Positions 26,080-33,892 of a stretch of DNA of 64,000 nt are shown here, in pieces. Source of the DNA: Yinghuangia sp051388915. Its GTDB lineage: Bacteria > Actinomycetota > Actinomycetes > Streptomycetales > Streptomycetaceae. Below the pieces are notes generated by a model. The model had not been told where the DNA came from. It made no database searches and worked only from the letters and a program-made list of their open reading frames with translations. Both the position numbers and the translations under genes were made by a program. The stretch is from contig NZ_JBPKBH010000001.1 in the NCBI RefSeq assembly GCF_051388915.1, positions 186,001 through 250,000 of the forward strand, read 5' to 3'. Within the stretch, counting starts at the first letter, position 1. The number at the start of each line of letters is the position of its first letter.

Positions 26080-27531
26080 GTGACCCTGCCCCGCGACCCC
26101 GCGGCGCCGATCGCCCCCACGGCCTCGGACGCCGCGCCCGCCGCCACCGCGTACCCCGCAACCCCCGCGCCCGCCCGCGATGAGGTCTTCCAAGTCGAGA
26201 CCCACGGCATCGACCCGATCCCCGACGACGAGCGGCACGGCGGCGCGAAGGACCTGTTCTGGCTGTGGTTCGGCTCGAACCTGACCTTCACGTACGTCAT
26301 CAACGGGACCCTCGCCGTCGCGTTCGGCCTGTCCTTCTGGGCGGCGACGGCCGTCGTCGTCCTCGGCGGCCTGGCGTTCTTCGCGGTCAGCGCCCTCGGG
26401 CTCGCCGGGATCCGCACCGGCACCGCGACCCTGGTCATCTCCCGCGCCGCCTTCGGCGTGCTGGGCAACCTGCCCGCGGGCCTGCTCAACTGGGTCGTCG
26501 GGATCGGCTACACCATCCTCAACACCGTGGTCGGCACCTTCGCCCTCGAAGCGCTCTTCGCGGAACTCGGCTGGCACGGCGGCGACTTCGGCCGCGCCGT
26601 CGCGCTCGCCGGCACGCTCGCACTCACCTTCGTCGTGGCGATGTGGGGGCATGCGACGGTGCAGGCGGCCGAGCGGTGGATGGCGTACGTCCTCGGCGCC
26701 GGGTTCGCGCTCGTCGTGCTCTTCGTCGTGCCGGACGCCGACCCCGGCGCGGCCTCCGGCGGCGGGTTCCACGCGTGGACGCTCGCCCTCGTCGTGATGA
26801 TCGCCGGGCCGGTGTCGTACCTGCCGATGCCCTCCGACTACACGCGCTACCTGCCCAGGACCACCACGCTCAAGGCGATCACCTGGAGCGGCGCGGCGGG
26901 CGGCATGCTCGCGTCCGTCGTGCTCGGCGTGGTGGGCGTTGCGGCCGCGACGCAGGCCGACATGACCGATCCGGTCGCGGGCGTCGCCGACCTGCTGCCG
27001 GGCTGGTTCCAAACGCTGTTCCTGTTCCTCGTGGTCGGCGGTTCCGTCACCAACTCGATCCTCACGCTGTACTCGTCGAGCCTGAACCTCCAGGTCCTCG
27101 GCATCCCGTGGTCGCGTTCGCGCGGCATCCTGGTCAGCACCGCCGTCGTCGCGGGCGGCTCGCTGGCCACCCTGTTCTGGGTCGACTTCACCGAATCCCT
27201 CACCAGCTTCCTGTCCGTGCTGCTGGTGGTGTTCGCGCCGTGGGGCGGCGTGTTCATCGCCGACACGCTCATGCGCCGGTGCCGGTACGACGCCGCGGCG
27301 CTGCACGACATGTCCGGCGGTGCGTACTGGTACCACCGCGGCTTCCACGTCCCCGGCATGGCCGCTCTTGCCGCCGGGGTCGCGATCGCCGCGCTGGCCG
27401 CCGAGTCCGCGCTGTGGACCGGGCCCCTCGTCGCACCGCTCGGCGGCGACTTCACCCTCGCGGGCGCGCTCGTCGCCGGGCTCCTGTACTGGGCACTGGC
27501 CCGCAACGAACCGCAGTTCCGCCGGGCCTGA
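26080..27531 (+). CDS. NCS1-family nucleobase:cation symporter (purine/cytosine permease-like)
   Basis: This 483-residue protein has 12 predicted helices after a ~50-residue Ala/Pro-rich cytoplasmic lead. FWLWFGSNLTFTYVINGTLA matches helix I of NCS1 transporters, and GPVSYLPMPSDYTRYLP is the conserved mid-protein motif. Family substrates are nucleobases, hydantoins, allantoin or thiamin-like rings. GTG 26080 follows GGGGAGG. It is 74 bases ahead of a YtcJ-type amidohydrolase gene and under TetR-type operators, so a ring-containing amide is probably imported and then hydrolysed. Confidence 0.92.
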   Translation: MTLPRDPAAPIAPTASDAAPAATAYPATPAPARDEVFQVETHGIDPIPDDERHGGAKDLFWLWFGSNLTFTYVINGTLAVAFGLSFWAATAVVVLGGLAFFAVSALGLAGIRTGTATLVISRAAFGVLGNLPAGLLNWVVGIGYTILNTVVGTFALEALFAELGWHGGDFGRAVALAGTLALTFVVAMWGHATVQAAERWMAYVLGAGFALVVLFVVPDADPGAASGGGFHAWTLALVVMIAGPVSYLPMPSDYTRYLPRTTTLKAITWSGAAGGMLASVVLGVVGVAAATQADMTDPVAGVADLLPGWFQTLFLFLVVGGSVTNSILTLYSSSLNLQVLGIPWSRSRGILVSTAVVAGGSLATLFWVDFTESLTSFLSVLLVVFAPWGGVFIADTLMRRCRYDAAALHDMSGGAYWYHRGFHVPGMAALAAGVAIAALAAESALWTGPLVAPLGGDFTLAGALVAGLLYWALARNEPQFRRA

Positions 27532-27605
27532 CGCGTCCGTACAGCCCCCGGACGACCCTCCGTCCGCCCCCTCGCACCACCGCACCACCCTCCCTGGGAG
27601 CTCAC

Positions 27606-29249
27606 GTGAACCAGACCGCCGCCGACCTCGTCCTGCGCGGTGCCCGCATCCACACCGTCGACCCGGACGTCCCCGAGGCCGAGGCCCTTGCGGTCGTCGG
27701 CGGCCGCATCGCCTGGATCGGCCCCGAGGCCGGTGCGGCCGCGTGGATCGGCCCCGGCACGCGCGTCGTCGAGGGCGAGGGCCGCCGCGTCCTGCCCGGG
27801 TTCGTCGACGCGCACAACCACGTGCGCCTCGGCTCCGACGCCGCCTGCGTGCAACTCGCGGGCGCGCGTACGCTCGACGTCGTCCACGACCGCATCCGCG
27901 CGTGGCATGCCGAGCACCCGGACGCCGCGTGGATCGAGGGCGAGGCGTTCGACTACTCCGCGATCCCCGGCGGCCGCATGCCGCGCGCCGAGGACCTGGA
28001 CCCGGCCACCGGAGACACCCCCGCGATCGTGTTCTCGTACGACGTGCACACCGCGTGGCTCAACACCGCCGCGCTGCGCCGGCTCGGCGTCACCCGGGAC
28101 AGCGACGTGCTGCCGTACGGCCGCGTGCACAAGGACGAGGCGACCGGCGAACCCACCGGGTTCATCAAGGACTTCGCGGTACGCGGCCTCTCGCGCGACG
28201 GCCACCGCGAACTGCGCGCGCTCGGCGTGCCGTGGGCGAGTCCCGACCGCCAGTACGGCCGCCTCGCGCGCAGCCTGGACGACGCCGTCCGCTTCGGCAT
28301 CACCACGGTGGTCGAACCGCAGAACTCGCTCGACGATCTCGCCCTGTTCGAGCGGGCCCGCGCCGAGGGCCGGCTGCGCTCGCGCGTCGTGGCCGCGCTG
28401 TTCCACCCGCGCGGTACCTCCGACGCCGACCTCGACGACTTCGCGGCGGCGGCCCGGGAGTTCGACGACGAGCGGTTCTCCGTCGGTCCGCTCAAGCTGT
28501 ACATCGACGACGTGGTGGAGCCGCGCACCGCGGCGCTGCTGGAGCCGTACCGCGGCTGCGCCCACCACCGCGGCGACACCTTCTACCCCGCCGAGGAGTT
28601 CGCGGGGCTGCTCGCCAAGCTGGACGCGCGCGGCTTCCAGTGCTTCGTGCACGCCACCGGCGACCGCGGCATCCGCACCGTCCTGGACGCGGTCGCGCAC
28701 GCCCGCGAGGTCAACGGCGCCCGCGACGCGCGCCACCAGGTCGTGCACGTGGAGTGCCTGGACCCGGACGACGTCGCCCGGTTCCGCGAACTCGGCGTCG
28801 TCGCGTGCATGCAGCCGCGCCACTGCGCCCCCGAGATCGCCGGGCCGGGGCAGGACTGGGCGGAGAACGTCGGCGAGGAGCGGTGGCACAAGGCGTGGCC
28901 GATGCGCAGCCTGCACAACGCGGGGGCGGTGCTCGCGTTCTCCAGCGACTGGAACGTCGCCGAGATGGACCCGATGGTCGGCATCTACACGGCGGTCACG
29001 CGGCGTCCGCTCGGCGGCGGCGCGCCGTGGATGCCGTCCGAGACCGTCGACGTCGCGACCGCGGTCCACGGCTACACGATGGGGTCGGCGTACGCGAACT
29101 TCCTGGAGCACGACCGCGGTTCGCTCACGGTGGGCAAGCTGGCGGACTTCGTGGTCCTGTCCCGCGACATCCTGGCCGCCGACCCGGCGGACATCCCCGA
29201 CACGGTCTGCGAACTGGTCGCGGTGGGCGGCGAGATCGTGCACAGCTGA
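27606..29249 (+). CDS. YtcJ-like metal-dependent amidohydrolase
   Basis: This 547-residue protein has a composite beta-sandwich plus TIM barrel. It shows the first metal motif PGFVDAHNHVRLGSD, the barrel residues KLYIDDVVEPRT, VHATGDRGIRTVLDAV and HVECLD, and late Asp in AFSSDWNVAEMDP, then the typical C-terminal GKLADFVVLSRDI. YtcJ relatives hydrolyse N-acyl or cyclic amide bonds; the exact substrate is unknown. GTG 27606 has GGGAG 6 bases upstream. It forms a unit with the NCS1 permease. Confidence 0.9.
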   Translation: MNQTAADLVLRGARIHTVDPDVPEAEALAVVGGRIAWIGPEAGAAAWIGPGTRVVEGEGRRVLPGFVDAHNHVRLGSDAACVQLAGARTLDVVHDRIRAWHAEHPDAAWIEGEAFDYSAIPGGRMPRAEDLDPATGDTPAIVFSYDVHTAWLNTAALRRLGVTRDSDVLPYGRVHKDEATGEPTGFIKDFAVRGLSRDGHRELRALGVPWASPDRQYGRLARSLDDAVRFGITTVVEPQNSLDDLALFERARAEGRLRSRVVAALFHPRGTSDADLDDFAAAAREFDDERFSVGPLKLYIDDVVEPRTAALLEPYRGCAHHRGDTFYPAEEFAGLLAKLDARGFQCFVHATGDRGIRTVLDAVAHAREVNGARDARHQVVHVECLDPDDVARFRELGVVACMQPRHCAPEIAGPGQDWAENVGEERWHKAWPMRSLHNAGAVLAFSSDWNVAEMDPMVGIYTAVTRRPLGGGAPWMPSETVDVATAVHGYTMGSAYANFLEHDRGSLTVGKLADFVVLSRDILAADPADIPDTVCELVAVGGEIVHS

Positions 29250-29274
29250 CCGGACGGGTGTTGCGGTCGGTGCG

Positions 29275-30138
29275 TCAGGGCTTGAGGGCCTCGGCGACCG
29301 CGTCGGCGAGGGTGGTGGCCGGGCGGCCGAGGAGAGTGCGGAGCTGGTCCGTCACGGTGCCGAGGGCGCCGGTGCGCGTGTGGGTCTCGGCGTCGACGAG
29401 GAGCGCGACCAGTCCGGCCGGGAGTCCGGCGCCCGAAAGGATTTCGGCCAATTGCTCGGCGGGGAGGTCGGTGTACGCGACCTCCTTGCCCGACTGCCGC
29501 GAGATCTCGGCGGCGAGGTCGGCGAGGGTCCACGACGCGTCGCCGGTCAGCTCGTACGCCTTGCCCTCGTGCCCGTCCGTGCTCAGCACCACCGCGGCGG
29601 CCTCGGCGAAGTCGGCGATCGACGCCGCCGCGATGCGCCCGTCCGCCGCCGTCCCCACGATCCCGCCGCGCTCGAGCGCGTCCGCCGCACCCGCCGTGTA
29701 GTTCTCGAAGTACCAGCTGTTGCGCAGGAACGTGTACGGCAGACCGGCCGCGCGGATGCGCCGCTCGGTGTCGTGGTGCACGACCGCGAGGGCCACCGGG
29801 TTGGTGTCCGCCTCGACGATCGAGGTGTAGACGACGTGCCCGACCCCTGCCTCCCGGGCGGCCCCGACCACGTTGGTGTGCTGCGCGATGCGCAGGTCGT
29901 TGTCGGGCGCACTCGCCGACACGAAGAGCAGGCGGTCGGCCCCGGCGAAGGCGGGCGCCAGGGTCTCGGGGCGGTCGTAGTCGCCCTCGCGGACCTGTAC
30001 GCCGCGGGCCGCGAGGTCCGCGGCGCGCTCGGGGGCGCGTACGGCGACGGCGATGTCCGCGGGGGCCACCCCGCGGGTGAGCAGGCTCTCGACGGTGAGG
30101 CGGCCCAGGCGCCCGGTGGCGGCGGTGACGACGATCAC
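29275..30138 (-). CDS. NmrA-like NAD(P)H-binding protein (QorB/YtfG-type)
   Basis: This 287-residue Rossmann protein starts directly with VTAATGRLGRLTVESLL, the short-chain atypical NADP motif, and continues with FVSASAPDNDLR, FLRNSWYFENY and YELTGDASWTL, which match quinone-oxidoreductase-2-like proteins. It probably reduces quinones or senses NADP redox state. GTG start. It is convergent with the amidohydrolase gene (25 bases apart) and divergent from an HxlR regulator gene, the common regulator-reductase layout. Confidence 0.9.
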   Translation of the reverse strand: MIVVTAATGRLGRLTVESLLTRGVAPADIAVAVRAPERAADLAARGVQVREGDYDRPETLAPAFAGADRLLFVSASAPDNDLRIAQHTNVVGAAREAGVGHVVYTSIVEADTNPVALAVVHHDTERRIRAAGLPYTFLRNSWYFENYTAGAADALERGGIVGTAADGRIAAASIADFAEAAAVVLSTDGHEGKAYELTGDASWTLADLAAEISRQSGKEVAYTDLPAEQLAEILSGAGLPAGLVALLVDAETHTRTGALGTVTDQLRTLLGRPATTLADAVAEALKP

Positions 30139-30189
30139 GAAGTTCTCCTCGATGCGATGCGATGCACGGGTTAGTACTCACCAAGACAA

Positions 30190-30214
30190 TTGCACTAACT
30201 TTTAGGAAGTGCAA
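30190..30214. promoter_or_regulatory. Inverted repeat in the NmrA-HxlR divergent promoter
   Basis: TTGCACT and AGTGCAA arms are separated by 11 bases in an AT-rich stretch between the two divergent starts. It is a likely HxlR operator, overlapping both promoters. Confidence 0.6.
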
Positions 30215-30284
30215 CCTGAAGAGACGTGCCTTCTGTGGCACAGCGCTATCGCATCGTCAGCGCTGCGGAGGTACCGTTGACGGC

Positions 30285-30722
30285 ATGGACACCACCCGGA
30301 GCCCCCACGTCGCCGAACCCGCGGAGGCGGACGGCCTTGAGGAGGTCGTGTTCGACGTGTTCGCCCGCGGCTGCCCGTCGCGGCCGACCATGGAGCACGT
30401 CACCGGCCGCTGGGGCGGCCTCGTGCTCGTCGCGCTCGCCGACGGCGACATGCGGTTCAACGCGCTGCGCCGCCGCGTCGAGGGGATCAGCGAGAAGATG
30501 CTCGCGCAGGCGCTGCACGCCCTGGAGCGCGACGGCCTCGTCGTCCGCGAGGTGCGGCAGGCGATCCCGCCCAAGGTCGAGTACCGGCTGACCGAGTTCG
30601 GCTCCGGGGTCGTGGAGCGCCTCAGCGAACTCATCGGCTTCATCGAGGGCAACATGGCCGGGGTCCTGGAGGCCCAGGAGCGCTACGACGCCGCCAAGGC
30701 CGCCGCGAACACCGAGCAGTAG
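30285..30722 (+). CDS. HxlR-family transcriptional regulator
   Basis: This 145-residue winged-helix protein has FARGCPSRPTMEHVTGRWGG (with a single Cys30 near the N-terminus, the redox-sensing position in several HxlR proteins), the recognition helix FNALRRRVEGISEKMLAQAL and the wing REVRQAIPPKVEYRLTEFG. ATG 30285 is chosen because the upstream frame is not conserved. It is divergent from the NmrA-type reductase gene, suggesting electrophile- or quinone-responsive control. Confidence 0.92.
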   Translation: MDTTRSPHVAEPAEADGLEEVVFDVFARGCPSRPTMEHVTGRWGGLVLVALADGDMRFNALRRRVEGISEKMLAQALHALERDGLVVREVRQAIPPKVEYRLTEFGSGVVERLSELIGFIEGNMAGVLEAQERYDAAKAAANTEQ

Positions 30723-30729
30723 CCCTGCC

Positions 30730-31008
30730 ATGGATCCCGCGAACCTGATGGACGTCCTCGCCCGCACTCGTGAGCTGATCGCGCTGCCGGACAACGACTT
30801 CGCCTGGTCGGGCTGGGACGACGCCGACGAGGCGCTGCGCGAGTTCGACGCGCTGGTCGCCGAGGTCACGGCGGGCGGACGTCCGGCCCGGCTGCGCCTG
30901 CTGTTCCTGCCGACCGGATCGTTGCAGGAACTGTCGCTCTCCAGCGGCTGGGGCGGGGCCTACCTCGAACTGGCCAAGCGCTTCGACGCGACGTTCCCCG
31001 CCGCCTGA
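30730..31008 (+). CDS. Small conserved-looking hypothetical protein
   Basis: This 92-residue soluble protein is rich in Leu, Ala, Asp and Trp (DFAWSGWDDADEALREF). ATG 30730 is 7 bases after the HxlR stop, so it is probably cotranscribed. The codon usage looks coding. I do not recognise a family. The following 330 bases (to the bldD end) contain only a terminator. Confidence 0.7.
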   Translation: MDPANLMDVLARTRELIALPDNDFAWSGWDDADEALREFDALVAEVTAGGRPARLRLLFLPTGSLQELSLSSGWGGAYLELAKRFDATFPAA

Positions 31009-31278
31009 CCGCCGCCCGACTGCTGCCTGACCGCTGCCTTGGACCACCGCCTTGACCACCGCGTGTGCCGCCGCCCGGCGCGCCGCCCCGCCGTAACCCG
31101 CCCGCCGAGTTCGACGTATCAGGCGCGCCGCCCGGCCGGCTCCCCGGTCCGACGTCCGGCCCCGCCTGTTGCGACCGCGACTACCGGCGTCCGTCCCACC
31201 TCACGTCACCCCGCGCTCAGCGGACGACCCGTACCGCCCTCCGGAATCCCGTCCCCGATCCTCCGGCGGCAACACGAC

Positions 31279-31315
31279 GGCGGGGCCGGGAGGACATCGC
31301 CCTCCCGACCCCGCC
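31279..31315. terminator. Terminator between the hypothetical gene and bldD
   Basis: Arms GGCGGGGCCGGGAGG and CCTCCCGACCCCGCC pair with one mismatch around a 7-base loop, 27 bases past the bldD stop on the minus strand. It can serve both converging directions. Confidence 0.8.
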
Positions 31316-31342
31316 GCATGTGACGCTGTGTCAGTTCCCGGC

Positions 31343-31846
31343 TCACGCACCCGGGGTGGTGTCGACCGCCCGCCGTGCCTCGGGGTTCAGGACCCCCCAG
31401 CTGATGAGCTGCTCGGTGAGCACGCTCGGCGACTGGTCGTAGATGACGGCGAGTGTGCGCAGGTCGTCCTGGCGGATCGACAGCACCTTGCCGTTGTAGT
31501 CGCCGCGCTGGCTCTGGATCGTCGCGGCGTAGCGCTGGAGGGGCCCGGCCTTGTCGGACGGGACCTGGGAAAGGCGTTCGAGGTCGAGCACGAGGCGCGG
31601 CGGCGGCTCGGCGGCGCCGTTCGGCGTGCCGCCGGGCAGCAGCTCCTGGACCGGAACACCGTAGAAGTCGGCGAGCTCGGCGAGACGCTGCACCGTGACG
31701 GCGCGGTCGCCGCGCTCGTACGACCCGACGACGACGGCCTTCCAGCGCCCCTGGGACTTCTCCTCGACACCGTGCAGGGACAGACCCTGCTGGGTTCGGA
31801 TGGCGCGGAGTTTCGCCCCGAGCTGCTTGGCGTAGTCGCTGGACAT
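31343..31846 (-). CDS. bldD: Developmental master regulator BldD
   Basis: This 167-residue protein is nearly identical along its core to Streptomyces BldD. The N-terminal XRE-type helix-turn-helix (GLSLHGVEEKSQGRWKAVVV) binds DNA. The C-terminal domain carries the c-di-GMP signature RGD(114-116)-X8-RQDD(125-128), at the positions known for the tetrameric ligand cage. BldD represses sporulation genes during vegetative growth. Start ATG complementing 31844-31846 gives the canonical MSSDYAKQLGAKL. Here bldD is on the minus strand, divergent from pyrR, with a BldD box in its own promoter. Separation from nusB by 14 kb is unlike the order I recall in Streptomyces. Confidence 0.97.
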   Translation of the reverse strand: MSSDYAKQLGAKLRAIRTQQGLSLHGVEEKSQGRWKAVVVGSYERGDRAVTVQRLAELADFYGVPVQELLPGGTPNGAAEPPPRLVLDLERLSQVPSDKAGPLQRYAATIQSQRGDYNGKVLSIRQDDLRTLAVIYDQSPSVLTEQLISWGVLNPEARRAVDTTPGA

Positions 31847-32007
31847 CTGGCTCCCAAAAACAGGTGACTGTGACCATGAAGGCCCACCGGTGGATGAGCC
31901 GATGGGGGAGGAGCCACCGCAGCGCCGCACGGTCGTCGCGGCATCGGCCCGGAACCTCGGCCGACACGTCGCGAGTGTCGCGTTTCGCCCGGTGGTCACT
32001 CATTGTG

Positions 32008-32037
32008 AGGTTACGCAGAGTAATTTGCGTCCGTCAA
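32008..32037 (-). promoter_or_regulatory. Predicted bldD promoter
   Basis: Read on the minus strand, TTGACG (32032-32037) and TAACCT (32008-32013) are separated by 18 bases, a reasonable vegetative sigma factor promoter. The BldD box overlaps the -10 and spacer. The leader to the bldD start is about 155 bases. Confidence 0.55.
32010..32024. promoter_or_regulatory. BldD box (operator)
   Basis: GTTACGCAGAGTAAT fits every fixed position of the published BldD consensus nTnACnC(A/T)GnGTnAn. It lies in the bldD-pyrR intergenic region over the predicted bldD -10, which implies negative autoregulation as in Streptomyces. Confidence 0.85.
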
Positions 32038-32207
32038 GCCGAACGGGCTAACCGGTACGTTCGCCCCGTCCCCCGTCGGGACCAAAGGCCGGGACCGACA
32101 GGGCCCTTCGGCAGGTCCCCGGGAATTCGACGGCGGCGCCCCCGCAGCTCTGTGTGCAGGCCGGACGGTTGGAGGAAGCACGCAAAAGGGAGCGATCATG
32201 GCCCTGC

Positions 32208-32213
32208 TAGGGT
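32208..32213 (+). promoter_or_regulatory. Candidate -10 of the pyr operon promoter
   Basis: TAGGGT fits TAnnnT. Transcription from about 32220 would give a leader of about 60 bases that starts just ahead of the PyrR-binding element. No clear -35 was found. Confidence 0.45.
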
Positions 32214-32227
32214 GAGGGCGTAACCCC

Positions 32228-32269
32228 GACGTCCTTTAAAGCCCGTCCTGTGAGACGGGGAAGGAGGTC
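32228..32269 (+). promoter_or_regulatory. PyrR-binding leader element overlapping the pyrR ribosome site
   Basis: The leader reads TCCTTTAAAG, then CCCGTC-CTGTGA-GACGGG, then GAAGGAGG. The two stems (TCCTT/AAGGA and CCCGTC/GACGGG) and the loop CTGTGAG match the PyrR RNA-binding element. AAGGAGG at 32261-32267 is also the Shine-Dalgarno of pyrR (ATG 32279), so PyrR-UMP binding would hide it. No terminator hairpin is present between the element and the start codon, pointing to translational rather than attenuation control. Confidence 0.88.
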
Positions 32270-32278
32270 TGCATCCGC

Positions 32279-32917
32279 ATGACCAAGGCCAATCCACGCC
32301 CCGGAGACCTGGACCCCGGCACCGCCCGGGCCGTCCTCGACGCCTCCGACATCGCCCGGGTGCTCACCCGGGTCGCCCACGAGATCGTCGAACGCGCCAA
32401 GGGCGCCGACGACGTGGTGCTGCTCGGCATCCCGACCCGCGGCGTCGCGCTCGCCCGCCGGCTCGCCGAGCGCCTGGAGGACATCGAGGACGTCAAGGTC
32501 CCGGTCGGCGCCCTCGACATCACCATGTACCGCGACGACCTGCGCCTGCGGCCCGCCCGCGCGCTGGAGCGCACCGAGATCCCGCCCGCCGGGATCGACG
32601 GCAGGCTCGTCGTCCTCGTGGACGACGTGCTCTTCTCCGGCCGCACGATCCGCGCCGCGCTCGACGCGCTCAACGACATCGGCCGCCCGCGCGCCGTGCA
32701 GTTGGCCGTCCTGGTCGACCGCGGGCACCGCGAACTGCCCATCCGCGCCGACTACGTGGGCAAGAACCTCCCCACCTCGCAGCGCGAGAAGGTCCAGGTG
32801 CTGTTGGAGGAGTACGACGGCCGCGACGCCGTCCTCCTCGGCATCCGCGGCGGCGCGTCCGGCCCGGCCGGCGACGCCGCGAAGCTCCCCCCGGCCGCGA
32901 CCCCGGAAGCGAAGTAG
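32279..32917 (+). CDS. pyrR: Pyr operon regulator / uracil phosphoribosyltransferase PyrR
   Basis: This 212-residue PRTase-fold RNA-binding protein has the PRPP-binding motif VVLVDDVLFSGRTIRAALDAL and early GIPTRGVALARRLAE. A Pro/Ala-rich tail of about 25 residues follows the fold. It binds pyr mRNA with UMP/UTP, and its own leader has the binding element. It heads a nine-kilobase operon pyrR-pyrB-pyrC-orf-carA-carB-pyrD with mostly overlapping genes. Confidence 0.96.
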   Translation: MTKANPRPGDLDPGTARAVLDASDIARVLTRVAHEIVERAKGADDVVLLGIPTRGVALARRLAERLEDIEDVKVPVGALDITMYRDDLRLRPARALERTEIPPAGIDGRLVVLVDDVLFSGRTIRAALDALNDIGRPRAVQLAVLVDRGHRELPIRADYVGKNLPTSQREKVQVLLEEYDGRDAVLLGIRGGASGPAGDAAKLPPAATPEAK

Positions 32918-32920
32918 CCC

Positions 32921-33892
32921 GTGAAGCGTCACCTCATCTCGGCCGCCGACCTCACCCGGGACGACGCGCTCCTGGTCCTCGACACCGCCGAGGAGCTCGC
33001 GCAGGTCGCCGAGCGGCCGATCAAGAAGCTGCCCACCCTGCGCGGCCGGACCGTGGTCAACCTCTTCTTCGAGGACTCCACCCGCACCCGCATCTCCTTC
33101 GAGGCCGCCGCCAAGCGCCTCTCCGCCGACGTCATCAACTTCTCCGCCAAGGGCTCCTCGGTGTCCAAGGGCGAGACGCTGAAGGACACCGCCCTCACCC
33201 TCCAGGCCATGGGCGCCGACGCGGTCGTCATCCGGCACGGCGCGTCCGGCGCCCCGCACACGCTCGCCAACTCCGGCTGGCTGCGCGGCTCAGTCGTCAA
33301 CGCGGGCGACGGCACGCACGAGCACCCCACGCAGGCCCTGCTCGACGCGTTCACCATGCGCCGCCGCCTCAACGACGGCCGCGGCGACCTGGAGGGCCGC
33401 CGCATCACGATCGTCGGGGACGTCCTGCACAGCCGCGTGGCGCGCTCCAACGTGCTGCTGCTCGCGACCCTGGGCGCCGACGTCACCCTGGTCGCGCCGC
33501 CGACCCTCCTGCCGATCGGCGTGGAGACCTGGCCCTGTCAGGTGAGCTACGACATCGACGCCACGCTCGCCAAGTCGGACGCGGTGATGATGCTGCGCGT
33601 GCAGCGCGAGCGCATGAACGCGGCGTTCTTCCCGACCGAGCGCGAGTACTCGCGCCGGTACGGCCTGGACGCGAAACGCATGGCCGCCCTGCCCGAGCAC
33701 GCCATCGTGATGCACCCCGGCCCGATGAACCGCGGCATGGAGATCGCCGCCGAGGTCGCCGATTCGCCGCGCTCGACCATCGTCGAGCAGGTCACCAACG
33801 GCGTCAGCGTGCGCATGGCCGTGCTCTACCTGCTGCTCGGCGGCTCCGAGCCCGCCGTCACCACCACGACCTCCGAGGAGACCGCCAAGTGA
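32921..33892 (+). CDS. pyrB: Aspartate carbamoyltransferase catalytic subunit
   Basis: This 323-residue enzyme condenses carbamoyl phosphate with aspartate. It has the carbamoyl-phosphate motif FEDSTRTRISFE, then HEHPTQALLDAFTM and VMHPGPMNRGMEI. The GTG at 32921 lies 3 bases after the pyrR stop and the stop overlaps the pyrC start. No pyrI regulatory subunit is present. Confidence 0.97.
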   Translation: MKRHLISAADLTRDDALLVLDTAEELAQVAERPIKKLPTLRGRTVVNLFFEDSTRTRISFEAAAKRLSADVINFSAKGSSVSKGETLKDTALTLQAMGADAVVIRHGASGAPHTLANSGWLRGSVVNAGDGTHEHPTQALLDAFTMRRRLNDGRGDLEGRRITIVGDVLHSRVARSNVLLLATLGADVTLVAPPTLLPIGVETWPCQVSYDIDATLAKSDAVMMLRVQRERMNAAFFPTEREYSRRYGLDAKRMAALPEHAIVMHPGPMNRGMEIAAEVADSPRSTIVEQVTNGVSVRMAVLYLLLGGSEPAVTTTTSEETAK

